Below, piece by piece: positions 27,437-36,440 of a DNA stretch of 64,000 nucleotides (position 1 is its first letter; each line of letters opens with the position of its first letter). Source of the DNA: Dongia_A sp039808885 (GTDB taxonomy: Bacteria > Pseudomonadota > Alphaproteobacteria > Dongiales > Dongiaceae); assembly GCA_039808885.1 (NCBI GenBank), contig JBDHTX010000001.1, forward strand, positions 229,231-293,230, written 5' to 3'. The notes beneath the pieces were generated by a model. The model had not been told where the DNA came from. It worked only from the letters and a program-made list of their open reading frames with translations, and made no database searches. The position numbers were made by a program, and so were the translations under genes.

Positions 27437-28108
27437 ATGCGGCTTCGTGACGTCGATTGCTGGGTTTTCGACCTGGATAACACGCTGTATCCGGCGTCCT
27501 GCCGGCTGTTCGACCAGGTCGACCGGCGGATCGGGGAATATGTTCAGCAATTGCTGAACCTGGACCCCGTCGCGGCGCGCGCGCTGCAGAAGCAGTATTT
27601 CCGCGACCACCGCACCACCCTCAACGGGCTGATGCTCAATCACAAGATCCGTCCGGAGGAGTTCCTGGAATTCGTCCACGCCATCGACCTCTCGCCGGTG
27701 GCCGAGGACGCCAGGCTGGACGCGGCGCTGCAGAAGCTGCCGGGGCGCAAGGTCATCTACACCAACGGCTCCGTCCGCCATGCCGAGAACGTCATGGGCA
27801 AGCTCGGCGTCGCCCGCCATTTCGACGACATCTTCGACATCGCGGCCGCCGGCTATGTGCCGAAGCCGGAGATTTCCGCCTATCGCGCCATGCTCGCGCG
27901 CCACGACATCGACCCCAGGCGCGCCGCGATGCTGGACGACATGCCGCGCAACCTGGCGCCGGCGGCGGAGCTCGGCATGGTCACGGTCTGGGTCAAGACC
28001 GATGTCGACTGGGCGCAGCCCGAGACCGAGACCGGTTTCATCCATCACACCGCCGAGAACCTGGCGGATTGGCTACACGAGATCAGCGGGGACGACAGCA
28101 AGCCATGA
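27437..28108 (+). CDS. HAD-family pyrimidine 5'-nucleotidase
   Basis: A protein of 223 residues similar to yeast Sdt1-type nucleotidases. HAD motif I is VFDLDNTLYP, motif II VIYTNGS, motif III a lysine in VPKPEISAYRAML, and motif IV AAMLDDMPRNLAPA. It dephosphorylates pyrimidine nucleoside monophosphates or related phosphates. AGGA lies about 4 bases before the ATG. ATGA overlap with dapD, a gene pair often seen in Alphaproteobacteria. Confidence 0.85.
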   Translation: MRLRDVDCWVFDLDNTLYPASCRLFDQVDRRIGEYVQQLLNLDPVAARALQKQYFRDHRTTLNGLMLNHKIRPEEFLEFVHAIDLSPVAEDARLDAALQKLPGRKVIYTNGSVRHAENVMGKLGVARHFDDIFDIAAAGYVPKPEISAYRAMLARHDIDPRRAAMLDDMPRNLAPAAELGMVTVWVKTDVDWAQPETETGFIHHTAENLADWLHEISGDDSKP

Positions 28109-28977
28109 ATACGACCGAGTTGCAGGCGGCCATCGACGCGGCCTGGGAGCGCCGCGCCGAGATCAACCCGGAAAGCGACGGCGACGTGCGCGACGCGGTG
28201 CATGCCGCCCTTGGCGCGCTCGACCGCGGCGAGCTGCGCGTCGCCGAGAAGCGGCCCGATGGATCAGGTGGGGGCAAGTGGCACACCAACCAGTGGCTGA
28301 AGAAGGCGGTGCTGCTGTCCTTCCGCCTGGCGGATTCGGAGCTCATCGCCGGCGGCGGCACCTATCCGCATTTCGGCGAAGCGGGCTGGTACGACAAGGT
28401 GCCGTCGAAATTCGCCGGCTGGAGCGCCGACCATTTCCGCACCGCCGGCTTCCGCGCGGTGCCGAACTGCGTCGTCCGCCGCAGCGCCTATGTGGCGCCG
28501 GGCGTGGTGCTGATGCCGAGCTTCGTCAATGTCGGCGCCTATGTCGACAGCGGCACCATGGTCGATACCTGGGTCACCATCGGGTCCTGCGCCCAGATCG
28601 GCAAGAACTGCCACATCTCCGGCGGCGTCGGCATCGGCGGCGTGCTGGAGCCGATCCAGGCCGGGCCGGTCGTGATCGAGGACAATTGCTTCATCGGCGC
28701 GCGCTCGGAAGTGGTCGAGGGCGTGGTGGTCGGCGAAGGCTCGGTCATCTCCATGGGCGTCTTCATCGGCGCCTCGACCAAGATCATCGACCGCAACACC
28801 GGCGAAGTCCACATGGGCAGGGTGCCGCCCTATTCCGTCGTCGTCTCCGGCTCGATGCCCGGCAAGCCCTTCCCCAACAACGAGATGGGCCCCAGCCTCT
28901 ATTGCGCCGTGATCGTGAAGCGCGTCGACGAGCAGACCCGCTCGAAGACCTCGATCAACGAGCTGCTCAGGGACTGA
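28105..28977 (+). CDS. dapD: 2,3,4,5-Tetrahydropyridine-2,6-dicarboxylate N-succinyltransferase
   Basis: A protein of 290 residues of the lysine/diaminopimelate pathway; it adds succinyl from succinyl-CoA to tetrahydrodipicolinate. The N-terminal helical domain is followed by a left-handed beta-helix of hexapeptide repeats (VVLMPSFVNVGAYVDSGTMV, then IGGVLEPIQAGPVVIEDNCFIG) ending with the active-site ARSEVVEGVVVG region. The start at 28105 (MNTTEL) overlaps the nucleotidase stop. A GC-rich repeat separates it from dapE. Confidence 0.95.
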   Translation: MNTTELQAAIDAAWERRAEINPESDGDVRDAVHAALGALDRGELRVAEKRPDGSGGGKWHTNQWLKKAVLLSFRLADSELIAGGGTYPHFGEAGWYDKVPSKFAGWSADHFRTAGFRAVPNCVVRRSAYVAPGVVLMPSFVNVGAYVDSGTMVDTWVTIGSCAQIGKNCHISGGVGIGGVLEPIQAGPVVIEDNCFIGARSEVVEGVVVGEGSVISMGVFIGASTKIIDRNTGEVHMGRVPPYSVVVSGSMPGKPFPNNEMGPSLYCAVIVKRVDEQTRSKTSINELLRD

Positions 28978-29025
28978 GGTGGAGCATCGTGCCCGCGCCG
29001 CTGACAACGAGGTTGTTTAACGCAA

Positions 29026-29229
29026 GAAGTGTCCCCTTCCCCCCTTGCGGGGGAAGGCAGCGGAGGCTTGGCGAGCAAAGCGAGCCTAGCCGCAGCCGGA
29101 TGGGGGGTCGCGTCCTGCGGACGCGCATCGCTGGTGGCGATGAGAAGCGAAGATTGCTCCCGGATAGACGCGGTGCTGCAACACCCCCCTTCCCACCCTT
29201 CCCCCGCAAGGGGGGAAGGAGCAGACCGA
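29026..29229. repeat. GC-rich long inverted repeat, family 2, copy a
   Basis: It begins CCCCTTCCCCCCTTGCGGGGGA and ends with its inverted counterpart CCCCCGCAAGGGGGGAAGG, with a partly palindromic interior (GGAGGCTTGGCGAGC, GCGTCCTGCGGACGC). It closely resembles the element at 46819-47050 and more loosely 36305-36440. It fills the dapD-dapE gap and ends 13 bases before the dapE start. Whether it is mobile or transcribed is unknown. Confidence 0.75.
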
Positions 29230-29242
29230 GCGAAGCGAAGCA

Positions 29243-30418
29243 GTGACAATTCAGCCCATCGACCCGATCGCCCTCGCTCAGGCGCTGATCCGCTGTCCGA
29301 GCGTGACACCGGCGGATGAGGGCGCGCTGGATGCGCTCGCCGCGGCGCTGGCGCCGCTCGGCTTCGTCAACCGCCGCATGCCGTTCCAGGCGCCGGGCAC
29401 GGCCCGCATCGACAACCTGTTCGCCAAGGTGACCGGCAAGAACCGGCACAGCAACAAAGGCCGGCATTTCTGCTTCGCCGGGCATTCGGACGTGGTGCCG
29501 GTCGGCAACCGCGCGGGCTGGAGCGTCGATCCCTTCGGCGCCGCGATCATCGACGGCAGGCTCTACGGAAGGGGTGCGGCCGACATGAAGGGCGCCGTCG
29601 CCGCCTTCGCCGCCGCCGCGTCGCGCTTTCTCGCCAGCCGCAAGGGCGAGTTCGCCGGCGCCATCTCGCTGCTCATCACCGGCGACGAAGAGGGCCCCTC
29701 GGTCAACGGCACCAAGCCGATGCTGGAGACGCTGGCCGCCGAGGGCGAGCGCTTCGATGCCTGCGTGGTGGGGGAGCCGACCAATCCCAGGCGCCTGGGC
29801 GAGATGGCGAAGATCGGAAGGCGCGGCTCCTGGACCGGGCACCTGACGGTCAAGGGCGTGCAGGGCCACATCGCCTATCCGCATCTGGCCGACAACCCGG
29901 TCCATCGCCTGGCGCGCATGGTGGTGGCGCTGACCGGGACGCCGCTCGATCCCGGCACCGCGCATTTCGAGCCTAGCACGCTGCAGCTCTCGACCATCGA
30001 TGTCGGCAACCCGGCCACCAACGTGATCCCGGCGGAGGCGCGCGCCAGCTTCAACAGCCGCTTCAATGACGGCTTCAATCCGGCAACGCTGGAAGCGGAA
30101 ATCCGCCGGCGCCTCGATTCCGTCGGCGGCACCTATGACCTCCGCGTCGAATGCTCGGGCGTCTCCTTCGTGACGCCGCCCGGCGATCTCAGCACGCTGC
30201 TGCGCGCCGCGGTGAAGGCGGAGACCGGGCTCGACCCCGAGCTTTCCACCACCGGCGGCACCTCCGACGCGCGCTTCATCAAGGACTACTGCCCGGTGAT
30301 CGAGTTCGGCCTGACCGGCCAGACCATGCACAAGGTGGACGAGAACGTCGCCCTCGCCGATCTCGAAGCCCTGACCCGGATCTACGAGCGCATGCTCGAA
30401 GCCTATTTCCATGCCTAG
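29243..30418 (+). CDS. dapE: Succinyl-diaminopimelate desuccinylase
   Basis: An M20-family zinc peptidase of 391 residues that removes succinate from N-succinyl-LL-diaminopimelate. Zinc and catalytic residues appear in FAGHSDVVPVG, RGAADMKGAVAAF, GDEEGPSVNG and VGEPTNPRR; the Gly-Thr-Ser-Asp loop (TGGTSDARFI) and the C-terminal His (TMHKVDENV) are in place. The start is GTG at 29243 with no nearby AGGAG; the sequence before it is the edge of a repeat. An 8-base overlap joins it to the membrane-protein gene. Confidence 0.94.
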   Translation: MTIQPIDPIALAQALIRCPSVTPADEGALDALAAALAPLGFVNRRMPFQAPGTARIDNLFAKVTGKNRHSNKGRHFCFAGHSDVVPVGNRAGWSVDPFGAAIIDGRLYGRGAADMKGAVAAFAAAASRFLASRKGEFAGAISLLITGDEEGPSVNGTKPMLETLAAEGERFDACVVGEPTNPRRLGEMAKIGRRGSWTGHLTVKGVQGHIAYPHLADNPVHRLARMVVALTGTPLDPGTAHFEPSTLQLSTIDVGNPATNVIPAEARASFNSRFNDGFNPATLEAEIRRRLDSVGGTYDLRVECSGVSFVTPPGDLSTLLRAAVKAETGLDPELSTTGGTSDARFIKDYCPVIEFGLTGQTMHKVDENVALADLEALTRIYERMLEAYFHA

Positions 30419-30995
30419 CTGGATCGAGTTCCGCCTCGCCTGCCGCGGCCTCCTGCTCCTGGCGCGGTTCGATGCGGATTTCCTGCGCTGTTTCGGCCGC
30501 TCGGCTTCCGGCGCGCTCCGCTCGTTCTGGCTGGCGCTGCCGATCCTGCCGATCGGCCTGTTGCACGACTGGATCGCGGCGCCGCATCCGCTGCCCAGCC
30601 CGGGGTTGTTCTTCGCCGCCGAGGTCGTGGGATATGCGATGGGCTGGATTCTGTTTCCGCTGCTGCTGCTCGGCCTCGGCCGGGCCATCGAGCGCGACGC
30701 GGAGGTGCCGGGCGCCATCGCGATCTACAACTGGGCCTCGCTCCTCAGCGTCGTGCTCTACGCGCCGGCAACGCTTGTCCTGGCGCTCGATCGGGAGTCA
30801 GCCATCGGCCACGCTCTCGGCTTCCTCGCCGTGGCCTTCGCGCTGGTGATCGAAGGCTTCCTGCTGAAGCAGTCGCTGCGCCTGCAATTGTGGCAGGCGG
30901 CGACGCTGGTAGCCCTGGATGTCGTGTTAAGCATCGCCCTCAGCGACCTGGTGCGGGTTCTCGGGGACATCTCCGCCACCGCTGGCGCCGCCTGA
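30411..30995 (+). CDS. Conserved membrane protein of unknown function
   Basis: A protein of 194 residues with about five hydrophobic segments (near 38-53, 65-88, 105-125, 131-150, 163-182), probably inner membrane. No catalytic motif is visible. It overlaps the end of dapE by 8 bases and is read in the same direction, so it probably belongs to the dap transcript; a role in lysine/peptidoglycan precursor metabolism is only a guess from position. I do not recognise the family with confidence. Confidence 0.7.
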   Translation: MPSWIEFRLACRGLLLLARFDADFLRCFGRSASGALRSFWLALPILPIGLLHDWIAAPHPLPSPGLFFAAEVVGYAMGWILFPLLLLGLGRAIERDAEVPGAIAIYNWASLLSVVLYAPATLVLALDRESAIGHALGFLAVAFALVIEGFLLKQSLRLQLWQAATLVALDVVLSIALSDLVRVLGDISATAGAA

Positions 30996-31153
30996 CACCG
31001 GCCGGCGCCCGCCGCGGCGGCCGCAAATTCCCTCTGGCATGCCGCCGGGCTGCGCTATAATCGACCCGACCGGCGACCAACCGACGGCGGCAAGAAACGG
31101 CGGAATCGCCCGCGGCCCTGCATTGGGGCTCTCATTTCTGGGAATGAGCGCGC

Positions 31154-32347
31154 GTGAACTTCCATACCGGCCATGATCCGATTCTGATGGCGCTCTCTGT
31201 CCTGATCGCGATTCAGGGCAGCTTCGTCTCGCTGGTGCTGGCGCGCGAGGTCGACCGTTTCGCCGGAGCGCGGCGGCGGCTGGTGCTGGCGATGTCGGCG
31301 GTGACGCTGGGCTCCTCGATCTGGGCCATGCATTTCATCGGCATGCTCGCCTACTACATGCCGGCGGAGGTCAGCTACGACCTGTTCCTGACCCTGCTCT
31401 CCTTCCTCATCGCGGTGCTCGCCGTCGGCATCGGCTACGGCGTGATGACGGTGATTCCCAACGGCAACTGGCGCGACGTGGCGGCGGCGATCTTCACCGG
31501 CGGCGGCATCGCCGGCATGCACTATGTCGGCATGACGGCGCTGACCGGCCCGATCGACGTCGCCTATCAGGCGCTGTGGGTGGCCATCAGCGTGCTCATC
31601 GGCATCGTCGCGGCCGGCATCAGCCTGCATCTCGCCTTCGGCACCCGGCTGCAGGCGCGCGCCGCCCTGGGCGCCGCGGTCATGGGCCTCGCCATCTCCG
31701 GCATGCATTACGCGGCCATGTACGGCACGGTGATCACGCCGACCTCCCTGGTCGGCGCGGCGGCGACCCATGTCCTGGACCGCAACCTGCTCGCCATCGT
31801 GGTCGCCATCGTCGCCTTCATCATCTGTGCCACCTCCATGCTGCTGCTGGTGCCGCCGGGCGCCCAGGCCGGGGCAGGGGGCGATGAGTCCCTGGTGTGG
31901 GAGCGCGCAATCATCCAGGGGAAGCCGCCGGCAGCGCCGGCCAATGACGCGACCGCCGCTCCCGCCTTGCACGGCAAGGACGAGACCCGCATCCCCGTGC
32001 AGGCCGGCGCCGGCAAGCTGCTGCTCGACCCGGCCGCGATCTGGGCGATCCGCGCCGATGGCCGCTACACCCACGTGCAGGATTCCGAACGGGAGTATTT
32101 CTGCAACCTGTCGATCACCGAGCTGGAGACCCGGCTCGACCCACAGCAATTCTTCCGCGTCCACCGCTCTCATATAGTACAGATTCACTGTGTAAAATCG
32201 ATCCGGCGCCGCGGTGATGGCGCCGTGGTCATGGTGGGAGAGACCGCGATTCCGGTCAGCCGCAACGCCCTGCCCAAACTGAAGGCCCGGCTGCAGAGCC
32301 CCGAGCGGCCCAAAGTGTCACGACAAGAGGCAATCTCCCTGTCGTAA
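31154..32347 (+). CDS. coxC: MHYT-LytTR membrane transcriptional regulator, CoxC-like
   Basis: A protein of 397 residues. Residues 1-235 form an MHYT sensor of about seven membrane helices with repeated motifs MHFIGM (59-64), MHYVGM (122-127) and MHYAAM (184-189), thought to bind a metal and sense a diatomic gas. Residues about 288-380 form a LytTR DNA-binding domain (WAIRADGRYTHV, FRVHRSHIV, IPVSRNALPKLK). This domain pair is that of CoxC/CoxH in the CO dehydrogenase cluster of Oligotropha carboxidovorans, and it lies directly before coxM as coxC does there. GTG start. Probable CO-responsive regulator; inference. Confidence 0.82.
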   Translation: MNFHTGHDPILMALSVLIAIQGSFVSLVLAREVDRFAGARRRLVLAMSAVTLGSSIWAMHFIGMLAYYMPAEVSYDLFLTLLSFLIAVLAVGIGYGVMTVIPNGNWRDVAAAIFTGGGIAGMHYVGMTALTGPIDVAYQALWVAISVLIGIVAAGISLHLAFGTRLQARAALGAAVMGLAISGMHYAAMYGTVITPTSLVGAAATHVLDRNLLAIVVAIVAFIICATSMLLLVPPGAQAGAGGDESLVWERAIIQGKPPAAPANDATAAPALHGKDETRIPVQAGAGKLLLDPAAIWAIRADGRYTHVQDSEREYFCNLSITELETRLDPQQFFRVHRSHIVQIHCVKSIRRRGDGAVVMVGETAIPVSRNALPKLKARLQSPERPKVSRQEAISLS

Positions 32348-32396
32348 TTCGTGCGGATTCGCCCGCATCTCGTGCCCTAGCCGGCCACTTCGTGCC
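32348..32396 (+). promoter_or_regulatory. Phased TCGTGC direct repeats before coxM (candidate LytTR sites)
   Basis: TCGTGC occurs at 32349, 32370 and 32390, that is at intervals of 21 and 20 bases, two helical turns. A weaker TTCGCCC at 32358 falls on the intermediate turn. LytTR-domain proteins bind direct repeats spaced by about two helical turns. The array lies between the MHYT-LytTR gene and coxM, 94 to 142 bases before the coxM start. Activity is inference. Confidence 0.55.
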
Positions 32397-32489
32397 CACA
32401 TGCCTGCGGCATCCAGGCGCACCTCCTAGAGTTTTTCCATCCAAGAGCGCGATCACGCGCCGGGACCACCAAGCTCTGGGAGGAGCACC

Positions 32490-33350
32490 ATGATACCGGG
32501 TCGTTTCACCTATCACCGGCCGAGCTCGGTCGGCGAGGCGGTCAAGTTGCTGGCCGACCTTGGCGAGGAAGCCCGTCCCCTGGCCGGGGGCCACAGCCTG
32601 ATCCCGATGATGAAGCTGCGCCTGGCGCAGCCAGAGCACCTGGTCGACCTGAGCCGGGTCGGCCTCAAGGGCATCCGGTCGGAAGGCGCCGACATCGTGC
32701 TGGGCGCCATGGCCACCCAGGCGGAGATTCTGGGCGCGGCCCTGATCCGCGAGAAGGCGCCGATCCTGCAGGAGGCGGCCCAGGTCATCGCCGACCCGCA
32801 GGTGCGCTACCAGGGCACCATCGGCGGCAACGTCGCCAACGGCGATCCGGGCAACGACATGCCGGGGCTGATGCTGTGCCTCGACGCCCGCTACACGCTG
32901 AGCGGCCCGAACGGCAACCGCCAGGTCGCGGCGCGCGATTTCTACGAGGCCGCCTTCTTCACCAAGCTGCAGCCGGGCGAGCTCCTGACCGAGATCCGCT
33001 TCGCCGCCCCCGCCGCCGGGCATGGCTGGGCCTATGAGAAGCTGAAGCGCAAGATCGGCGACTATGCCGTCGCCGCGGCGGCGGTCGTGCTCTCCATGAG
33101 CGGCGGCAAGTGCAGCGGCGCGACCATCGCCCTCACCAACGTCGCGCAGACGCCGCTGCTGGCGGCCGACGCCGTCAAGGCGCTGATCGGCACCGCGGTG
33201 GACGACGCCGCGATCGCCGCCGCCGCCAAGGCCGCCATGGCGATCTCCGACCCGACCACGGACACCCGCGGGCCGGTCGAATACCGCCGCTCGGTGCTCG
33301 GCGTCATGGTGCGCCGCGCCATCGCCCGCGCCAAATCCCGCGCCCGCTAG
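32490..33350 (+). CDS. coxM: Aerobic carbon monoxide dehydrogenase, medium (FAD) subunit
   Basis: A protein of 286 residues (the Oligotropha subunit has 288). It binds FAD and passes electrons from the iron-sulfur subunit to the quinone pool. FAD-binding motifs PLAGGHSLIPMMKLRLA and the second TIGGNVANGDPGNDMPGL are intact, followed by the CO dehydrogenase flavoprotein C-terminal domain. A very strong GGGAGGAG site precedes the ATG. First gene of the coxMSL order. Confidence 0.95.
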   Translation: MIPGRFTYHRPSSVGEAVKLLADLGEEARPLAGGHSLIPMMKLRLAQPEHLVDLSRVGLKGIRSEGADIVLGAMATQAEILGAALIREKAPILQEAAQVIADPQVRYQGTIGGNVANGDPGNDMPGLMLCLDARYTLSGPNGNRQVAARDFYEAAFFTKLQPGELLTEIRFAAPAAGHGWAYEKLKRKIGDYAVAAAAVVLSMSGGKCSGATIALTNVAQTPLLAADAVKALIGTAVDDAAIAAAAKAAMAISDPTTDTRGPVEYRRSVLGVMVRRAIARAKSRAR

Positions 33351-33364
33351 AAGGAGAGCCCAGC

Positions 33365-33874
33365 ATGAGCAACCCAGCCAAGACGCGGGTGACGATCAAC
33401 GTGAACGGCAAGGATCTGTCGGCCGAGGTCGAGCCGCGCACGCTGCTGATCCATTTCCTGCGCGAGCATCAGAACCTGACCGGGCCGCATATCGGCTGCG
33501 AGACGACCCATTGCGGCGCCTGCACCGTCGATCTCGACGGCCGCTCGGTGAAATCCTGCACGATCTTCGCGGTGCAGGCCGAGGGCAGCAAGGTGGTGAC
33601 CATCGAGGGCATGGCAAATGCCGATGGCTCGCTGCATCCGCTGCAGGCCGCTTTCGCCGAGCATCACGGCCTGCAATGCGGCTTCTGCACGCCGGGCATG
33701 ATCACCCGCGCCTATCGCCTGTTGCAGGAGAATCCGAATCCGACCGATGAGGAGATCCGCTTCGGCATCGCCGGCAACATCTGCCGCTGCACCGGCTACC
33801 AGAACATCGTCAAGGCAATCCGCTCGGCCGCCCAGGTGATGGCCGGCCAGCCCCGCAAGGAGGCCGCAGAATGA
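33365..33874 (+). CDS. coxS: Aerobic carbon monoxide dehydrogenase, small (2Fe-2S) subunit
   Basis: A protein of 169 residues with two [2Fe-2S] centres: the plant-ferredoxin-type cluster in GCETTHCGACTVDLDG plus a Cys at VKSC, and the helical-domain cluster in CGFCTPGM and CRCTGY. It carries electrons from the molybdenum site of CoxL to the FAD of CoxM. AGGAG lies just before the ATG at 33365; the frame is open further upstream but that part overlaps coxM. ATGA overlap with coxL. Confidence 0.96.
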   Translation: MSNPAKTRVTINVNGKDLSAEVEPRTLLIHFLREHQNLTGPHIGCETTHCGACTVDLDGRSVKSCTIFAVQAEGSKVVTIEGMANADGSLHPLQAAFAEHHGLQCGFCTPGMITRAYRLLQENPNPTDEEIRFGIAGNICRCTGYQNIVKAIRSAAQVMAGQPRKEAAE

Positions 33875-36291
33875 ACGCGCCAACTCCCACCCGCGCCGAG
33901 CGTGAGGCCGCCCTCAAGGGCATGGGCTTCTCCCGCCGCCGCACCGAGGACGCCCGCTTCATCCAGGGCAAGGGCAACTATGTCGACGACATCAAGCTGC
34001 CGGGCATGCTGTTCGGGGATTTCGTCCGCTCGCCCTACGGCCATGCGCGGATCAAGAAGATCGACGTCAGCAAGGCGGCGGCGCTGCCCGGCGTGGTCGC
34101 GGTGCTGACCGCCGAAGAGCTGAAACCCGTCAAGCTGCACTGGATGCCGACCTTGGCGGGCGACGTGCAGATGGTGCTGGCCGACGGCAAGGTGCTGTTC
34201 GCCAACCAGGAGGTGGCCTTCGTCGTCGCCCAGGACCGCTACATCGCCGCCGACGCGGTGGAGCTGGTCGAGGTGGAATACGAGCCGCTGCCGCCGCTGG
34301 TCGATCCCTTCAAGTCGATGGCGCCCGACGCGCCGGTCCTGCGCGAGGACATCAAGGACAAGAAGGACGGGGCGCATGGGCCGCGCAAGCACCCGAACCA
34401 CATCTTCGAATGGACCATCGGCGACAAGGCGGCGGCCGACAAGGCCTTCGCCGAGGCGCCGGTGACGGTGAAGGAGCTGATCTCGTACCAGCGCGTGCAT
34501 CCGATGCCGCTGGAGACCTGCGCCTCGGTCGCCTCGATGGACAAGATCAAGGGCGAGCTCACCGTCTGGGGCACCTTCCAGGCGCCGCATGTGGTGCGCA
34601 CGGTGGCGGCGATCCTCTCCGGCATCCCGGAGCACAAGATCCGCGTCATCTCGCCCGATATCGGCGGCGGCTTCGGCAACAAGGTCGGCGTCTATCCCGG
34701 CTATGTCTGCTCCATCGTCGCCTCGATCGTGCTCGGCGTGCCGGTGAAATGGGTCGAGGATCGGCTGGAGAACCTGTCCGCCACCGCCTTCGCCCGCGAC
34801 TACCACATGACGACGGAGCTGGCCGCCACCAAGGACGGCAAGATCCTCGGCCTGCGCTGCCACGTGCTGGCCGATCACGGCGCCTTCGACGCCTGCGCCG
34901 ACCCGACCAAATGGCCGGCCGGTTTCTTCAACATCGTCACCGGCTCCTACGACATCCCGGCGGCGCATGTGGCGGTGGACGGCGTCTACACCAACAAGGC
35001 GCCGGGCGGCGTGGCCTATCGCTGCTCCTTCCGCGTCACCGAGGCGGCCTATGCCATCGAGCGCATCGTCGACGTGCTGGCGCAGAAGCTGAACATGGAC
35101 CCGGCCGAGCTGCGGCTGAAGAACTTCATCCAGCCGCAGCAATTCCCCTACAAGTCCGCCTTGGGCTGGGAATACGATTCCGGCGAGTACCCGAACGCGC
35201 TCAAGAAGGCGATGGAGAGCGTCGGCTACAAGGCGTTGCGCGAGGAGCAGGCGCAGAAGCGCGAGGCCTTCAAGCGCGGCGAGACCCGCGAGCTGATGGG
35301 CATCGGCGTGGCGTTCTTCACCGAGATCGTCGGCGCCGGGCCTTCGCGCAATTGCGACATCCTCGGCATCGCCATGTTCGACTCGGCGGAAATCCGCGTG
35401 CATCCGACCGGGGCGGCCATCGCCCGCTTCGGCACTAAAAGCCAGGGCCAGGCGCATGAGACCACCTATGCCCAGATCATCGCCACCGAGACCGGCATCC
35501 CGGCGGACATGATCGCGGTGGAGGAGGGCGACACCAGCACCGCGCCCTATGGCCTCGGCACCTATGGCTCGCGTTCGACGCCGGTGGCTGGTGCAGCTTG
35601 CGCCCGGGCCGCGCGCAAGATCCATGCGAAAGCGAAGAAGATCGCGGCGCATCTGCTGGAGGTCTCGGAGAACGACCTGGAATTCGACGTCGACCGCTTC
35701 CAGGTCAAGGGCCTGCCGGAAAAGATGAAGACCATGAAGGAGATCTGCTGGGCGGCCTACAACAACGTGCCGCCGGGCATGGAACCGGGGCTGGAGGCGG
35801 TGGACTACTACGATCCGCCGAACATGACCTATCCCTTCGGCGCCTATATCTGCGTGGTCGATGTCGACGTCGATACCGGTTCCGCCAAGGTGCGGCGCTT
35901 CTATGCGCTGGACGATTGCGGCACCCGCATCAACCCGATGGTGATCGAGGGCCAGGTGCATGGCGGGCTCACCGAGGCCTTCGCCATCGCCATGGGCCAG
36001 GAGATCGCCTATGACGCCACCGGCAACGTCCAGGGCGTCACGCTGATGGATTACTTCGTGCCGACCGCCGTGGAGACTCCCATCTGGGAGACCGACCACA
36101 CCGTGACCCCGTCGCCGCATCACCCGATCGGCGCCAAGGGTGTCGGCGAAAGCCCCAATGTGGGCGGCGTGCCGGCCTTCTCCAACGCCGTCATCGACGC
36201 CTTCAAGCATCTCGGCATCACCCACATGCAGATGCCGCACGACGCCTGGCGGGTGTGGAAGACGGCGGAGAAGCTGGGGTTGGTGAAGTAG
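33871..36291 (+). CDS. coxL: Aerobic carbon monoxide dehydrogenase, large (Mo-Cu) subunit, form I
   Basis: A protein of 806 residues of the xanthine-oxidase family that oxidises CO to CO2 at a Mo-S-Cu centre. The diagnostic form I active-site loop AYRCSFR is present at 382-388, with C385 as the copper ligand; the form II loop AYRGAGR is absent. Molybdopterin-cytosine-dinucleotide-binding segments GGGFGNKV and the C-terminal catalytic Glu in GAKGVGESPNVGG are also present. It starts in an ATGA overlap with coxS. A GC-rich repeat follows before coxD. Active CO dehydrogenase is the clear expectation. Confidence 0.97.
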   Translation: MNAPTPTRAEREAALKGMGFSRRRTEDARFIQGKGNYVDDIKLPGMLFGDFVRSPYGHARIKKIDVSKAAALPGVVAVLTAEELKPVKLHWMPTLAGDVQMVLADGKVLFANQEVAFVVAQDRYIAADAVELVEVEYEPLPPLVDPFKSMAPDAPVLREDIKDKKDGAHGPRKHPNHIFEWTIGDKAAADKAFAEAPVTVKELISYQRVHPMPLETCASVASMDKIKGELTVWGTFQAPHVVRTVAAILSGIPEHKIRVISPDIGGGFGNKVGVYPGYVCSIVASIVLGVPVKWVEDRLENLSATAFARDYHMTTELAATKDGKILGLRCHVLADHGAFDACADPTKWPAGFFNIVTGSYDIPAAHVAVDGVYTNKAPGGVAYRCSFRVTEAAYAIERIVDVLAQKLNMDPAELRLKNFIQPQQFPYKSALGWEYDSGEYPNALKKAMESVGYKALREEQAQKREAFKRGETRELMGIGVAFFTEIVGAGPSRNCDILGIAMFDSAEIRVHPTGAAIARFGTKSQGQAHETTYAQIIATETGIPADMIAVEEGDTSTAPYGLGTYGSRSTPVAGAACARAARKIHAKAKKIAAHLLEVSENDLEFDVDRFQVKGLPEKMKTMKEICWAAYNNVPPGMEPGLEAVDYYDPPNMTYPFGAYICVVDVDVDTGSAKVRRFYALDDCGTRINPMVIEGQVHGGLTEAFAIAMGQEIAYDATGNVQGVTLMDYFVPTAVETPIWETDHTVTPSPHHPIGAKGVGESPNVGGVPAFSNAVIDAFKHLGITHMQMPHDAWRVWKTAEKLGLVK

Positions 36292-36304
36292 GCGCGATGC
36301 TCAC

Positions 36305-36440
36305 TCCCCTGCGCAAGAATCCCCTCCCCCAAGCTTCGGGAAGGGTCAGGGTGGGGGTTGGCCGCGGACTCGCTGTGCGCGCGTCAGCACCGAGCCGCGC
36401 CCCCTCCCTCACCCTCCCCCGTCTCGGGGGAGGGGATTTG
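36305..36440. repeat. GC-rich inverted repeat, family 2, copy b (coxL-coxD gap)
   Basis: Left part AATCCCCTCCCCCAAGCTTCGGG and right part CCTCCCCCGTCTCGGGGGAGGGGATT form inverted C/G-rich arms around an interior with CGCTGTGCGCGCGTC. More loosely related to copies 29026-29229 and 46819-47050. Its right edge (GGGGGAGGGG, 36426-36435) is an excellent ribosome-binding sequence for the leader ORF at 36441. Confidence 0.65.

Noticed and set aside
33796..36240. 814-codon open frame antisense to coxL
   Set aside because: High-GC genes leave long open frames on the opposite strand. The translation is low-complexity, His/Arg/Asp-rich, and lacks any domain; coxL on the other strand is unambiguous. The same reasoning removes the long antisense frames over yidC, soeA, aacS and others.
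33871..36291. CoxL as a form II CO dehydrogenase-like (non-CO) enzyme
   Set aside because: The form II loop AYRGAGR is absent; AYRCSFR with the copper-binding Cys is present, so form I is the proper call.
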